Assembly (NCBI GenBank): GCA_947461325.1
Contig: CANHLD010000007.1
Location: forward strand, 1 to 23,761
Source of the DNA: Comamonadaceae bacterium
GTDB taxonomy: Bacteria > Pseudomonadota > Gammaproteobacteria > Burkholderiales > Burkholderiaceae_C
Direction: 5' to 3'
DNA: 23,761 bases
The position numbers and the translations under genes are program-made. This document shows, one piece after another, positions 16,058 through 23,501 of the stretch. The notes under the pieces were generated by a model. That model saw only the letters and a program-made list of their open reading frames with translations, was not told the origin of the DNA and made no database searches. Every line of letters begins with the position of its first letter. The first letter of the stretch is position 1.

Positions 16058-16174
16058 GATCCAAGTCAAAATTGAGCTATTTATAATTAGATAAAGCTAT
16101 TTTTTTTATTTAAACTGATTCAAATATGTTGTTTTAAGACAAACAACAGTATTCGGTAGAAGTTAACTGTTTGG

Positions 16175-17797
16175 TCAATATCCGCATGCCGCGCCATCGC
16201 TACGAGGGTCGGCGCCACCGGTTCGCATTCCAGTATGGGGGTCCACGGTGATGCCGTGCGCATGACCTGCCAGTTCATTCCAGGCACCCCAGCGGTTCAA
16301 GACATGACCGCGCGCTGAAAGCTCTGCCAGCGTACTTTCACCCAAACGGCTTTCCACATGCAAAGTGTCGCGCGCTTCACCCAAGGCAAAACGCCCGGAC
16401 AACCAGCGAGGAGATTGCACGGCTTGTTGAATATCTAAGCCGTGGTCCATCATGGCGCTGTAGGTTTGAAATTGAATTTGCGGTTGACCGTCTGCGCCCA
16501 TGCAACCCATCACACTCCATAACTTGTGGTTCTTGAAACCCATAGATGCAATCAAGGTGTGCATAGGGATTTTGCCGGGAGCCAAAGCGTTCGGATGCGC
16601 CGGGTTCAAGGAGAAATAGGCACTGCGGTTTTGCAGCAATACACCCGTGTTGACATCCACCATGCCAGAGCCAAATGCACCATACAAACTGTGAATCAAA
16701 GAGACGGCTTGCCCCTGCTCATCCACTACAGCCATGTAAACCGTATCACCAGTCAAACTGCCATAAGAAGGCACTTTGTCCCAAGGCAAAGCACGCACCG
16801 GATCCACCAATTGACGCCTGTGATTCAAATAATCATCACTCAACAGCATGTCCATGGGCACATCCGCAAACACGGGGTCGCCTAACCAGCGGTCGCGGTC
16901 GTGGTAACTGATCTGCTTGGCCTGCACCATGAGGTGAATGCGTTGTGGATCCAGCCAATCCATTTTGTGAAATTCAAAGGGCTCAACCAACTTGAGCATT
17001 TGCAGCACCGTGAAACCTTGGGTGGGCGCAGGCGTCTCGTACAAGGTCAAGTCTCGGTAAGTACCGGACAGCGGTTCCCCCCATTGCGCATGCTGCGCGG
17101 CCAAATCTTCCAAGGTAAAAAAACCACCGTTCTGCGCCGCGAATTTCGCCAGCGATTGACCCACTTCCCCTGCATAAAAAGCCGCTGCACCACCATCAGC
17201 CACAGCTTGCAAGGTACGCGCCAGCGCAGGGTTTGACAATGTACTGCCCGCCTTAGGCAACTCACCGCTTGGCATAAACAAGCTTCGCCAGCCCGGCAAG
17301 GCTTCTAGATCTTTTTCAACAAATGCCAGCCAACCCGCTAATCGTTCACCTACCGGGTATCCCTCTTTGGCAAACCCAATGGCGGCTTGCAAACAGCGTT
17401 GAACCGGCAATTTTCCATAGACATCATGGGCCGCGAACCAACTCGAAACTGCACCCGGCGTAGTCAAGGTCGCAGGCAATATCCCCCGAAAAGGTACCTC
17501 CGACATCCCACGAGAAGCAAAGTAATTGATATCGGCATTCGCCACTGCGCGGCCGCCACCGTTCAAATGACGCACCTTGCCAGTGAGCGGGTCATGGATC
17601 AACCAAAACGCGTCACCGCCCATGCCCGTCATGTGCGGGTAAATCACACCCAGCACCGCCGCCGTGGCGATGGCTGCATCTACCGCTGAACCACCGGCAC
17701 GCAACACCTCAGCACCAGCTTCTGAAGCGAGATGATGTGGCGATGTGACCATGCCGCGCTGGGATGTCACGGCGCTGCGTTCTTCAAAATGAACCAT
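16175..17797 (-). CDS. Gamma-glutamyltransferase-like Ntn hydrolase
   Basis: 540 residues, the normal precursor length for the gamma-glutamyltransferase/cephalosporin acylase family. The family start MVTSPHHLASEAGAEVLRAG and the GGSAVDAAIATAAVLGVIYPHMTG block are clear. The self-cleavage site is GDTVYMAVVDEQG with Thr352 as the probable nucleophile of the small subunit; classical enzymes read TTHxSVVD, so the two positions after the Thr differ. GAFGSGM follows in the usual place. I see no signal peptide, so it is probably cytoplasmic, unlike E. coli Ggt. Members of this subgroup hydrolyse or transfer gamma-glutamyl or related amide groups; the substrate here is unknown. It lies eight bases below a DUF1330 gene, which suggests one transcript. 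Confidence 0.88.
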   Translation of the reverse strand: MVHFEERSAVTSQRGMVTSPHHLASEAGAEVLRAGGSAVDAAIATAAVLGVIYPHMTGMGGDAFWLIHDPLTGKVRHLNGGGRAVANADINYFASRGMSEVPFRGILPATLTTPGAVSSWFAAHDVYGKLPVQRCLQAAIGFAKEGYPVGERLAGWLAFVEKDLEALPGWRSLFMPSGELPKAGSTLSNPALARTLQAVADGGAAAFYAGEVGQSLAKFAAQNGGFFTLEDLAAQHAQWGEPLSGTYRDLTLYETPAPTQGFTVLQMLKLVEPFEFHKMDWLDPQRIHLMVQAKQISYHDRDRWLGDPVFADVPMDMLLSDDYLNHRRQLVDPVRALPWDKVPSYGSLTGDTVYMAVVDEQGQAVSLIHSLYGAFGSGMVDVNTGVLLQNRSAYFSLNPAHPNALAPGKIPMHTLIASMGFKNHKLWSVMGCMGADGQPQIQFQTYSAMMDHGLDIQQAVQSPRWLSGRFALGEARDTLHVESRLGESTLAELSARGHVLNRWGAWNELAGHAHGITVDPHTGMRTGGADPRSDGAACGY

Positions 17798-17805
17798 GGG
17801 AACTT

Positions 17806-18108
17806 TCAGGGTTGCGGGCCGTCATAGCCCTCGATGATGATCAAGTCGATGGTGGACACCGCCTCGCGCAGTTTGATGGCGGCCTGGTATTCAGGGGAGT
17901 GCCAGCAATCCAAAGCCGCTTGGTAGGAAGGAAATTCGAGCACCACGTTGCGTGAGCGGCTCTCGCCTTCGGGGTTTTCAAATTGACCGCCACGCACCAG
18001 AAAACGGGCGCCATATTTTTGGAAAGGTAAGGCGTTGGCCGCCACATACAACTTGTACTGCTCGAGGTCTGACACCTCTACCCTGCCTATCCAATAGCCT
18101 TTGGCCAT
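17806..18108 (-). CDS. DUF1330 domain protein
   Basis: 100 residues: a complete single DUF1330 domain of dimeric alpha-beta-barrel type. Recognisable features are MAKGYWIGRVEV at the start, the ANALPFQKYGARFLVRGG segment, SRNVVLEFPSYQAALDCW with SPEYQAAIKLRE, and the closing LIIIEGYDG. The molecular role of DUF1330 proteins is not settled. The ATG has GGGGG upstream. The stop is eight bases before the gamma-glutamyltransferase-like gene, so the two probably form an operon and may act in one small-molecule pathway. Confidence 0.9.
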   Translation of the reverse strand: MAKGYWIGRVEVSDLEQYKLYVAANALPFQKYGARFLVRGGQFENPEGESRSRNVVLEFPSYQAALDCWHSPEYQAAIKLREAVSTIDLIIIEGYDGPQP

Positions 18109-18161
18109 GTGCTGCCCCCGAATGTCAATCTGGTCATTCTAGACAGAGCTTGCACACCAAA

Positions 18162-18179
18162 GGCCAGAGTCCACTGGCC
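18162..18179 (-). terminator. Possible hairpin terminator after the methyltransferase gene
   Basis: GGCCAG, six-base loop, CTGGCC. On the minus strand it is followed only by TTTGG, so as an intrinsic terminator it is weak. It lies between the methyltransferase stop and the DUF1330 start and may reduce read-through. Confidence 0.3.
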
Positions 18180-18216
18180 GGCCAAGCTTAGGAGGAACGA
18201 AAAGGGTTTGAAAAAC

Positions 18217-18804
18217 TCACAGTTTCTGGGCTATGGCTTGCACCACACAACCATTACCGGTGTGGTAAATGCCCTCGACCACTTCACGTTCAAGCTCTTG
18301 TAAATGGATGAATGTCAAACCCGGTAATTCAGCAATCAAACTGATGACGGTTTGCATCACGTCAGACGAGTTTCCGCCGCCGGTTCCGCGCCCGATTTGA
18401 TCCGGGGTATAGGCCTCAAGCAGAAAAACTCCACCCGGCTTAAGCGCTTGAGGCAAGCTTTGATAAAGTTTTCGCCTAATGGATGAAGGCAAAGGACAGA
18501 AAATAGACACAATGCCATCCCATTGATCAAGCCCTAATTCAAAGTCATTCAAATCGGCGTGGATCCATTCGACATTGACACCTAGCTCATCGGCCAGTTG
18601 CCGCCCCTTGTTCAAACCGACCAAGGAGGCATCGACAGCAGTGACCTCATAGCCCTGTGCGGCCAGAAAAACCGCATTTCGGCCTTCTCCCTCAGCAAGG
18701 CTGAGGACCTTGCCCTTAGGCAATTTGTCACAGTGTTCGGCCAGAAAAGCATTCGGTTCTTTGCCATAGACAAATTCCGCGACAGCGTAGCGTTCATCCC
18801 ACAT
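18217..18804 (-). CDS. Class I SAM-dependent methyltransferase
   Basis: 195 residues. Motif I reads VLSLAEGEGRNAVFLA (33-48), followed by the acidic end of strand beta-2 (VTAVDAS, Asp58) that binds the ribose of S-adenosylmethionine. A helix and HADLNDF form motif II. LKPGGVFLLEAYTPDQIG is the usual post-motif III strand. The N-terminal WDERYAVAEFVYGKEPN is common among small TehB/UbiE-like methyltransferases of unknown substrate. It is complete, soluble, and divergent from the asd leader region. Nothing in its neighbourhood identifies a substrate. Confidence 0.88.
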   Translation of the reverse strand: MWDERYAVAEFVYGKEPNAFLAEHCDKLPKGKVLSLAEGEGRNAVFLAAQGYEVTAVDASLVGLNKGRQLADELGVNVEWIHADLNDFELGLDQWDGIVSIFCPLPSSIRRKLYQSLPQALKPGGVFLLEAYTPDQIGRGTGGGNSSDVMQTVISLIAELPGLTFIHLQELEREVVEGIYHTGNGCVVQAIAQKL

Positions 18805-18853
18805 GGTGTATCCCTCATCAGAGTCAGGTCGTGGATTTAAATATGAAACCAGT

Positions 18854-18901
18854 TTGACACAACAACAAGTCAGCTTGGTATCAGCGAACAGCCGCTAGAA
18901 T
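18854..18901 (+). promoter_or_regulatory. Candidate promoter(s) of the asd leader transcript
   Basis: A perfect -35 box TTGACA (18854-18859) is followed 19 bases later by TATCAG, a mediocre -10. A better -10, TAGAAT (18896-18901), has only a weak -35 (TTGGTA, 15-base spacing). Start points would be about 18890 or 18908. The second would make the leader peptide mRNA nearly leaderless. I cannot choose between them. Confidence 0.4.
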
Positions 18902-18908
18902 GCTTTTT

Positions 18909-19007
18909 ATGATTAATTCGGATTATTTCACCACGATCACCACGGCGGCACCAAAGACCCCTTGGCTTGTTAGTGGCATCACCATTAAAACAACGACCAC
19001 CGGCTGA
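18909..19007 (+). CDS. Thr/Ile-rich leader peptide upstream of asd (thrL-like)
   Basis: A 32-codon frame, ATG to TGA, with 10 threonines and 4 isoleucines. Dense clusters are FTTITT (7-12) and GITIKTTTTG (23-32) just before the stop. The thr operon leader of enterics has the same character (runs of Thr and Ile), and Thr is an end product of the pathway that Asd feeds. A second in-frame ATG at 18900 would add three residues. No strong Shine-Dalgarno site is visible. The stop lies in the loop region of a hairpin, and competing structures follow before asd. Because it is so short, coding status rests on composition and position only. Confidence 0.62.
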   Translation: MINSDYFTTITTAAPKTPWLVSGITIKTTTTG

Positions 19008-19066
19008 AAAGCTCCGGTCCGTCGCGCCTTTCCCGGCCAGACGTGCCGGGGGTCAAAACTCTGACT
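18990..19066 (+). promoter_or_regulatory. Candidate attenuator structures between the Thr/Ile leader and asd
   Basis: Three pairings compete. (a) ACCGGCT (18999-19005), loop GAAA, then AG and CCGGT (19014-19018), with a two-base bulge. (b) CCCGGC (19032-19037) with GCCGGG (19045-19050). (c) GACCACCGGC (18995-19004) with GCCGGGGGTC (19045-19054), nine of ten positions paired. Pairing (c) excludes both (a) and (b) and includes the last Thr codons, so a ribosome stalled there would block it. A small GTCA/TGAC hairpin (19052-19065) precedes the asd ribosome site. No T-run follows (b), so control could be Rho-dependent or translational. Confidence 0.5.
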
Positions 19067-19073
19067 GAAAGGG
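19067..19073 (+). promoter_or_regulatory. Ribosome binding site of asd
   Basis: GAAAGGG ends seven bases before the asd ATG. It directly follows the last leader hairpin, so folding upstream could influence access to it. Confidence 0.6.
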
Positions 19074-19080
19074 CAACTTC

Positions 19081-20247
19081 ATGAACAAAATAGGCAATCG
19101 TGTCGGACTCGTTGGCTGGCGCGGCATGGTCGGCTCGGTTCTCATGGACCGCATGCTGGCGGAAAAAGACTTCGACCTGATCGAACCCGTTTTCTTTTCA
19201 ACCTCGAATGCGGGCGGTGCCGCCCCGTCCATGGCCAAAAACGAAACCCATTTACTAGATGGTCACGATATCAATGCTTTGAAAGCCTGCGACATCATCA
19301 TCACCTGCCAAGGCGGCGACTACACCACCGAGGTGTTTCCCAAATTGCGAGCTGCCGGCTGGAAAGGCCATTGGATTGATGCGGCGTCCACCTTACGCAT
19401 GAAAGACGACGCCGTCATCATTTTGGACCCGGTCAACCTTCCTGTGATTCAAAACGCGTTGACTCACGGCGGCAACAACTGGGTTGGCGGCAATTGCACC
19501 GTCAGTTGCATGTTGATGGGCGTAGGCGCTTTGTACAAAGCAGGTTTGGTCGAGTGGATGAGCACACAAACCTACCAGGCCGCTTCCGGCGGCGGTGCCG
19601 CACATATGCGCGAATTGCTGACGCAATACGGCACATTGAACGCAGAAGTCAAAGCCATGCTGGATGATCCCAAATCGGCCATATTGGAAATCGACCGCAA
19701 AGTCATCGCCAAACAACGCGCATTAACCCAGGCCGAGACAGAAAATTTCGGTGCACCCTTGGGCGGCTCGCTGATTCCCTGGATCGACAAAGACTTAGGC
19801 CTTGGCAAACACCAAGGAGATGACGGCTGGGGCACCAGCCGCGAGGAATGGAAAGGCATGGCCGAAACCAACAAAATTCTGGGTCAAGGCGCAGGATTTT
19901 CAGCGCCCGCCGTGCCGGTAGACGGTTTTTGCGTGCGTATCGGCGCCATGCGTTGCCACAGCCAGGCGTTGACCTTCAAATTGAAAAAGAATGTCCCACT
20001 GGCTGATATTGAAGCAATGATTGCCGCTGATAACGAATGGGTGCAAGTGGTCACCAACACCAGAGAGGCCACGCTGCAACACCTGACACCGGTCGCGGTG
20101 ACAGGCACCATGAACATACCGGTCGGGCGCATTCGCAAAATGGCGTTCGGGCCGGAATATGTGGGCGCATTCACCATTGGTGACCAATTGCTGTGGGGTG
20201 CCGCCGAACCGCTGCGCCGCATGTTGCGCATTTTGTTGCGTGAATGA
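19081..20247 (+). CDS. asd: Aspartate-semialdehyde dehydrogenase
   Basis: 388 residues. It reduces 4-phospho-L-aspartate to aspartate semialdehyde with NADPH, the branch-point step for Lys/diaminopimelate, Thr, Ile and Met. The NADP-binding start is VGLVGWRGMVGSVLMDRM (8-25), the catalytic Cys139 lies in GGNCTVSCML, and the acid/base His293 lies in GAMRCHSQALT. The length and GDDGWGTSREEWKG place it with the E. coli-type bacterial enzymes. The ATG is preceded by a good ribosome site. A Thr/Ile-rich leader lies directly upstream, suggesting control by charged tRNA-Thr/Ile. Downstream is fimV after 70 bases. Confidence 0.97.
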   Translation: MNKIGNRVGLVGWRGMVGSVLMDRMLAEKDFDLIEPVFFSTSNAGGAAPSMAKNETHLLDGHDINALKACDIIITCQGGDYTTEVFPKLRAAGWKGHWIDAASTLRMKDDAVIILDPVNLPVIQNALTHGGNNWVGGNCTVSCMLMGVGALYKAGLVEWMSTQTYQAASGGGAAHMRELLTQYGTLNAEVKAMLDDPKSAILEIDRKVIAKQRALTQAETENFGAPLGGSLIPWIDKDLGLGKHQGDDGWGTSREEWKGMAETNKILGQGAGFSAPAVPVDGFCVRIGAMRCHSQALTFKLKKNVPLADIEAMIAADNEWVQVVTNTREATLQHLTPVAVTGTMNIPVGRIRKMAFGPEYVGAFTIGDQLLWGAAEPLRRMLRILLRE

Positions 20248-20317
20248 GTCAAAGAGCTGATTCTGAAGGTATTCGTTTATGATCCAGACTTCTTAAGACA
20301 CTAGAGAATTTGTCGAT

Positions 20318-21973
20318 ATGTCTCTGTCATTAAAACATTTTTACCGGAATTCTTTGATTGGCAGTGGCTTATTTTTAGCCGCTCAAGCACTGGCTTTACA
20401 AATCAATCAACCCGTCTTAATTTCGCGCATCGGTGAGCCCCTCCAGCTTGAATTCTTGGTAACGGACGTTTCTGAGGCTGAGGAGAAGTCGCTCAAAATC
20501 AATTTGGCTGACATTTTGGTTTACCAAAGCACCCAAATTAAACGGGTTGCTGGATTGGATGACATCAAATTTGAATTCACCAAGCAATCCGACGGCAAAT
20601 ACAAAGTGAATGTGACCGGCACTCAGCCTATCTCTGAAGAACGCGCTGATCTGATTGTCGATTTTGATTGGGCATCGGGGCGCCGGTTTATCAATATTGG
20701 CTTGAACTTACAAACGCCGCCTGTCTCGACAACAGCCGCTCCTATCGCAACCACATCTGCCGCGCCTGCGTCTGACACCCAAACTGAACAGCCTTTGACC
20801 AACCCCGCCCCGCCTGCCTCGCAACCGGAGCAGGCAGGCATTGCGCCTCCTGCCCCTAGCTCAGAGCAGACCGCCGTTCCTAGCCCAAAGCAGACGACCA
20901 CACCTGTGGCGGCCAGCACCGCCACAGATTCAGCTGTCAGCCAATCTACGGCTTCTCAAGTACAAATCCAACAGGGAGATACCGCAGGCGAACTGTTGCA
21001 AAGCTTGGCTACGCGCGAAATTTCACTGGATCAATTGCTGCTGGCTATGTTGCACAACAACCCAGATGCTTTCGTTGCCAGCAATGTCAACCGGCTCAAA
21101 GCCGGTGCGCTGGTCACAATGCCCACGTCAGATGAAGCCGCCACCTTTGACCGCAAGCAAGCCCGCGAAAGCATCCAATTGCAAGCCAGCGATTTCAATG
21201 CCTACCGCACCTCCCTTGGCTACAGTGCACCGGTTTCCAACCAAACCTTGGGCAGCAAGCGGGAGAGCAGTGGCAAACTCAAAGGCGAAGTCACGAAAAA
21301 AGAAAAGCCACCTGCTGACGAATTGACCTTGAGCAAACCGGGCGACAGCGAAGCTGAAAAGCTAAGCAAAAAATTGCAGGAAGAAGAAAGTGCGAAACAG
21401 GCCAAGGAAGTCAGTGACAACCTGAGCCAGTTAGGCCGCTTGTCGCGATCAGCTTCTCAATTTACCCAAGGCTTTGCTGCCAATTTCTCTGGTTTGGGTG
21501 CTTACTACGATCAAGGTTTGGAGTTGGCCAAACGCTATATGTTCGAATTGATTGCAGCCATTGCCTTGCTGGCCGCTTTTGCAGTCAGTTTTTCGTTGAT
21601 GCGCGACAAGCGCCGCTTGAGCGAAAATGAAGAATCTGCTGACTTCAGCTTTCAAGATGATGCGCCAACACAAGGCCTGAATCTGCCGCCTGATTTGAAC
21701 CTTGACTTAGAAACACCTGAGACTGCCCAGCATTCGCAACAAAAAGTCCCCTCGCCTGCCCACACGGTGGACATGCCGGCCTTTCCCTCTGAGTCCAAAT
21801 CCAGTGTGATCGACCCTGGAGAAGACCCATTCATCATGCGATTAGAGTTGGCTGATGAACTTTGGAAACTAGGACAAAAACAAACTGCTCTCGCACTGGC
21901 CCAGGAAGTCGCCGACCAAACCCTTGGTGAAACCCGCGAATTGGCGCAGCGCTGGTTAAACGAACACACTTGA
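20318..21973 (+). CDS. fimV: FimV-family inner-membrane protein
   Basis: 551 residues, shorter than Pseudomonas FimV (over 900). A signal peptide ends near ALA|LQIN (27). Residues 28-133 are the conserved FimV N-terminal domain (LQINQPVLISRIGEPLQLE). A Pro/Ala/Thr-rich linker runs from 135 to 212. A LysM-related segment follows at about 213-270 (VQIQQGDTAGELLQSLA, NVNRLKAGALVTMP), then a charged helical stretch (320-370), one membrane segment (about 409-428), and the short C-terminal FimV/TPR-like domain (503-548, DPFIMRLELADELWKLGQK). In Pseudomonas FimV helps assemble polar type IV pili and localise polar proteins; other beta-/gammaproteobacteria have forms between asd and truA as here. TruA begins just past its stop. 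Confidence 0.93.
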   Translation: MSLSLKHFYRNSLIGSGLFLAAQALALQINQPVLISRIGEPLQLEFLVTDVSEAEEKSLKINLADILVYQSTQIKRVAGLDDIKFEFTKQSDGKYKVNVTGTQPISEERADLIVDFDWASGRRFINIGLNLQTPPVSTTAAPIATTSAAPASDTQTEQPLTNPAPPASQPEQAGIAPPAPSSEQTAVPSPKQTTTPVAASTATDSAVSQSTASQVQIQQGDTAGELLQSLATREISLDQLLLAMLHNNPDAFVASNVNRLKAGALVTMPTSDEAATFDRKQARESIQLQASDFNAYRTSLGYSAPVSNQTLGSKRESSGKLKGEVTKKEKPPADELTLSKPGDSEAEKLSKKLQEEESAKQAKEVSDNLSQLGRLSRSASQFTQGFAANFSGLGAYYDQGLELAKRYMFELIAAIALLAAFAVSFSLMRDKRRLSENEESADFSFQDDAPTQGLNLPPDLNLDLETPETAQHSQQKVPSPAHTVDMPAFPSESKSSVIDPGEDPFIMRLELADELWKLGQKQTALALAQEVADQTLGETRELAQRWLNEHT

Positions 21974-21978
21974 GCGCC

Positions 21979-22788
21979 ATGCGAATCGCACTCGGCCTGA
22001 CTTACTCAGGTCAGAGTTACGAGGGCTGGCAAAGCCAGGCTTCGGGCAAAACCGTTCAAGACCATCTGGAAAAAGCCCTGGGCACTTTCACCGGCCACAA
22101 AGTATCTACCTTGTGCGCGGGGCGCACCGACAGCGGTGTTCACGGCCTGCAGCAAGTGGTGCACTTTGATACCCCCTTGGACCGCGATATGTCGTCCTGG
22201 GTGCGCGGCACCAACACCTATTTGCCCTCTGACATTGCCGTGCAGTGGGCGCATGCCGTGCCGCCCGACTTTCATTGCCGTGCCAGTGCCATCGCCCGCC
22301 GCTATACCTATATTTGCCTGGAGTCAGTTGTTCGCCCCAGTTTAGAGAGCGGACGGGTCGGTTGGGTGTTCAGGCCGATGCAACTGCAATCCATGCAAGA
22401 AGCTGTGCAATATTTGTTGGGCGAACACGATTTCACCTCGTTTCGCGCCTCCAGTTGCCAAGCATTGAGCCCGGTGAAAACCTTGCACCGCATCCATATT
22501 CAACGCATTGGGCAAAGCAGCGGCAGCGCTTACTGGCGTTTTGATTTTGCAGGCAATGCGTTTTTGCACCACATGATCCGCAACCTCATGGGCTGCTTTG
22601 TCGCCATCGGTCAAGGCGCACATCCACCTGAATGGATGGGCGAGGTGCTGGCCGCGCGCGACCGCAAAGCAGCGGCACCTACATTTGCACCAGATGGACT
22701 GTACTTTGCCGGACCGGTGTACGACCCGAAGTGGGGATTGCCGCCCGACCCGCCGTCATATGATTGGCTGCCAGGCCATTCACCATGA
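21979..22788 (+). CDS. truA: tRNA pseudouridine(38-40) synthase
   Basis: 269 residues from ATG 21979; a TTG nine bases upstream overlaps the fimV stop but is less likely, because MRIALGLTYSGQSYEGWQSQ is the normal family start. The catalytic Asp51 lies in CAGRTDSGVHGLQQVVHFDT. Further family blocks are FHCRASAIARRYTYI, HDFTSFRASSCQ and the closing FLHHMIRNLMGCFVAIG. The enzyme isomerises uridines 38-40 in the anticodon arm of many tRNAs. The stop overlaps the trpF start as ATGA, so the two are translationally coupled. Confidence 0.97.
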   Translation: MRIALGLTYSGQSYEGWQSQASGKTVQDHLEKALGTFTGHKVSTLCAGRTDSGVHGLQQVVHFDTPLDRDMSSWVRGTNTYLPSDIAVQWAHAVPPDFHCRASAIARRYTYICLESVVRPSLESGRVGWVFRPMQLQSMQEAVQYLLGEHDFTSFRASSCQALSPVKTLHRIHIQRIGQSSGSAYWRFDFAGNAFLHHMIRNLMGCFVAIGQGAHPPEWMGEVLAARDRKAAAPTFAPDGLYFAGPVYDPKWGLPPDPPSYDWLPGHSP

Positions 22789-23459
22789 ACCACATACCCA
22801 TCAAAATTTGCGGACTTACACGCGAGCAGGATGTCATCGCTGCTGTCAATGCAGGCGCGAACGCCATCGGCTTTGTGCTGTACCCGCCTTCACCACGCCA
22901 CGTGTCGCCCGAGCGAGCGGCTGAGTTAGCGGCCTTGTTGCCCGCCTTTGTCTCGCCTGTGCTGTTGTTTGTGAATGCCAGTTTGGAAGTCATCGCGCAT
23001 GCCGCCGCATTGGTGCCGGGAGCTTGGCTGCAATTTCATGGCGACGAAACCCCTGAATTTTGTGCAAACACCGCCAAAACCTTGGGCAGACGCTGGCTGC
23101 GCGTGGCCCGTATCCCGCAGGAAACCCCTCAGGGCGGTGCGCCGTTTGACCTCGTAAACTACGCATCCCTTTACGATAAAGCCGATGCGCTGTTGCTAGA
23201 CACTTTTGTCGATGCTTACGGCGGCAGCGGTCACAGATTCAATTGGTCACAGCTTCCAACAAACGTCAATGCTCACCTCGTTTTGTCTGGTGGACTCACA
23301 CCTGCAAACGTGGCCGATGGCATTCGCGCCGTGCACCGGTGCGGTTTGTCGTTGGCGGTTGATGTCAGCTCGGGCGTAGAAAGCGCCAAGGGCATCAAAG
23401 ATGCCGACAAAATCCGCGCCTTCGTGGCAGCCGTGCGCAGCACGTCGCTTGCCGATTGA
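22785..23459 (+). CDS. trpF: Phosphoribosylanthranilate isomerase
   Basis: 224 residues, a monofunctional TrpF, not the TrpC-TrpF fusion of enterics. It performs the Amadori rearrangement of phosphoribosylanthranilate in tryptophan synthesis. The family start is IKICGLTREQDV with catalytic base Cys9. The general acid is Asp139 in LLLDTFVDAYGGSGHRFNW. Phosphate-binding loops are LSGGLTPANV (168-177) and AVDVSSGVES (191-200). The start ATG overlaps the truA stop. trpB follows after 42 bases. Confidence 0.97.
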   Translation: MNHIPIKICGLTREQDVIAAVNAGANAIGFVLYPPSPRHVSPERAAELAALLPAFVSPVLLFVNASLEVIAHAAALVPGAWLQFHGDETPEFCANTAKTLGRRWLRVARIPQETPQGGAPFDLVNYASLYDKADALLLDTFVDAYGGSGHRFNWSQLPTNVNAHLVLSGGLTPANVADGIRAVHRCGLSLAVDVSSGVESAKGIKDADKIRAFVAAVRSTSLAD

Positions 23460-23501
23460 TTTTTATAGCAGCTGATGGCTGCATCTTTCAAGAAAAACAC
23501 C

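Larger units (their letters stand above)
15831..16174. promoter_or_regulatory. A/T-rich intergenic region upstream of the T1SS operon, with several inverted repeats
   Basis: 344 bases with no credible gene. They lie between the end of the gamma-glutamyltransferase-like gene and the operon start. Inverted repeats seen: ACTGGGT/ACCCAGT (15922-15928 and 15937-15943), AATTTATTTA/TAAATAAATT (15966-15989, 4-base loop), GCGGCAG/CTGCCGC (16013-16030, 4-base loop), a longer imperfect palindrome at 16030-16057, and TGTTGTTT/AAACAACA (16127-16148). TATAAA- and TATAAG-like -10 boxes occur on the minus strand near 15972-15977 and 15948-15953, but neither has a good -35, so the promoter may need an activator. 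The 16127-16148 hairpin is close enough to the upstream gene's stop to be its terminator, though its U-tract is poor. Confidence 0.45.

Noticed and set aside
16081..16110. Intrinsic terminator on the plus strand (weak hairpin before a run of eight T)
   Set aside because: Both flanking genes run on the minus strand and nothing is transcribed toward it on the plus strand; the stem is A/T-only with a bulge, so it is more likely a composition effect.
20841..21326. 161-codon frame within fimV on the same strand
   Set aside because: It is a shifted reading of the fimV linker and LysM-like region; fimV is complete and recognisable across this stretch.
23460..23501. trp attenuator between trpF and trpB
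   Set aside because: The gap is only 42 bases, with no Trp-codon leader and no stable hairpin.
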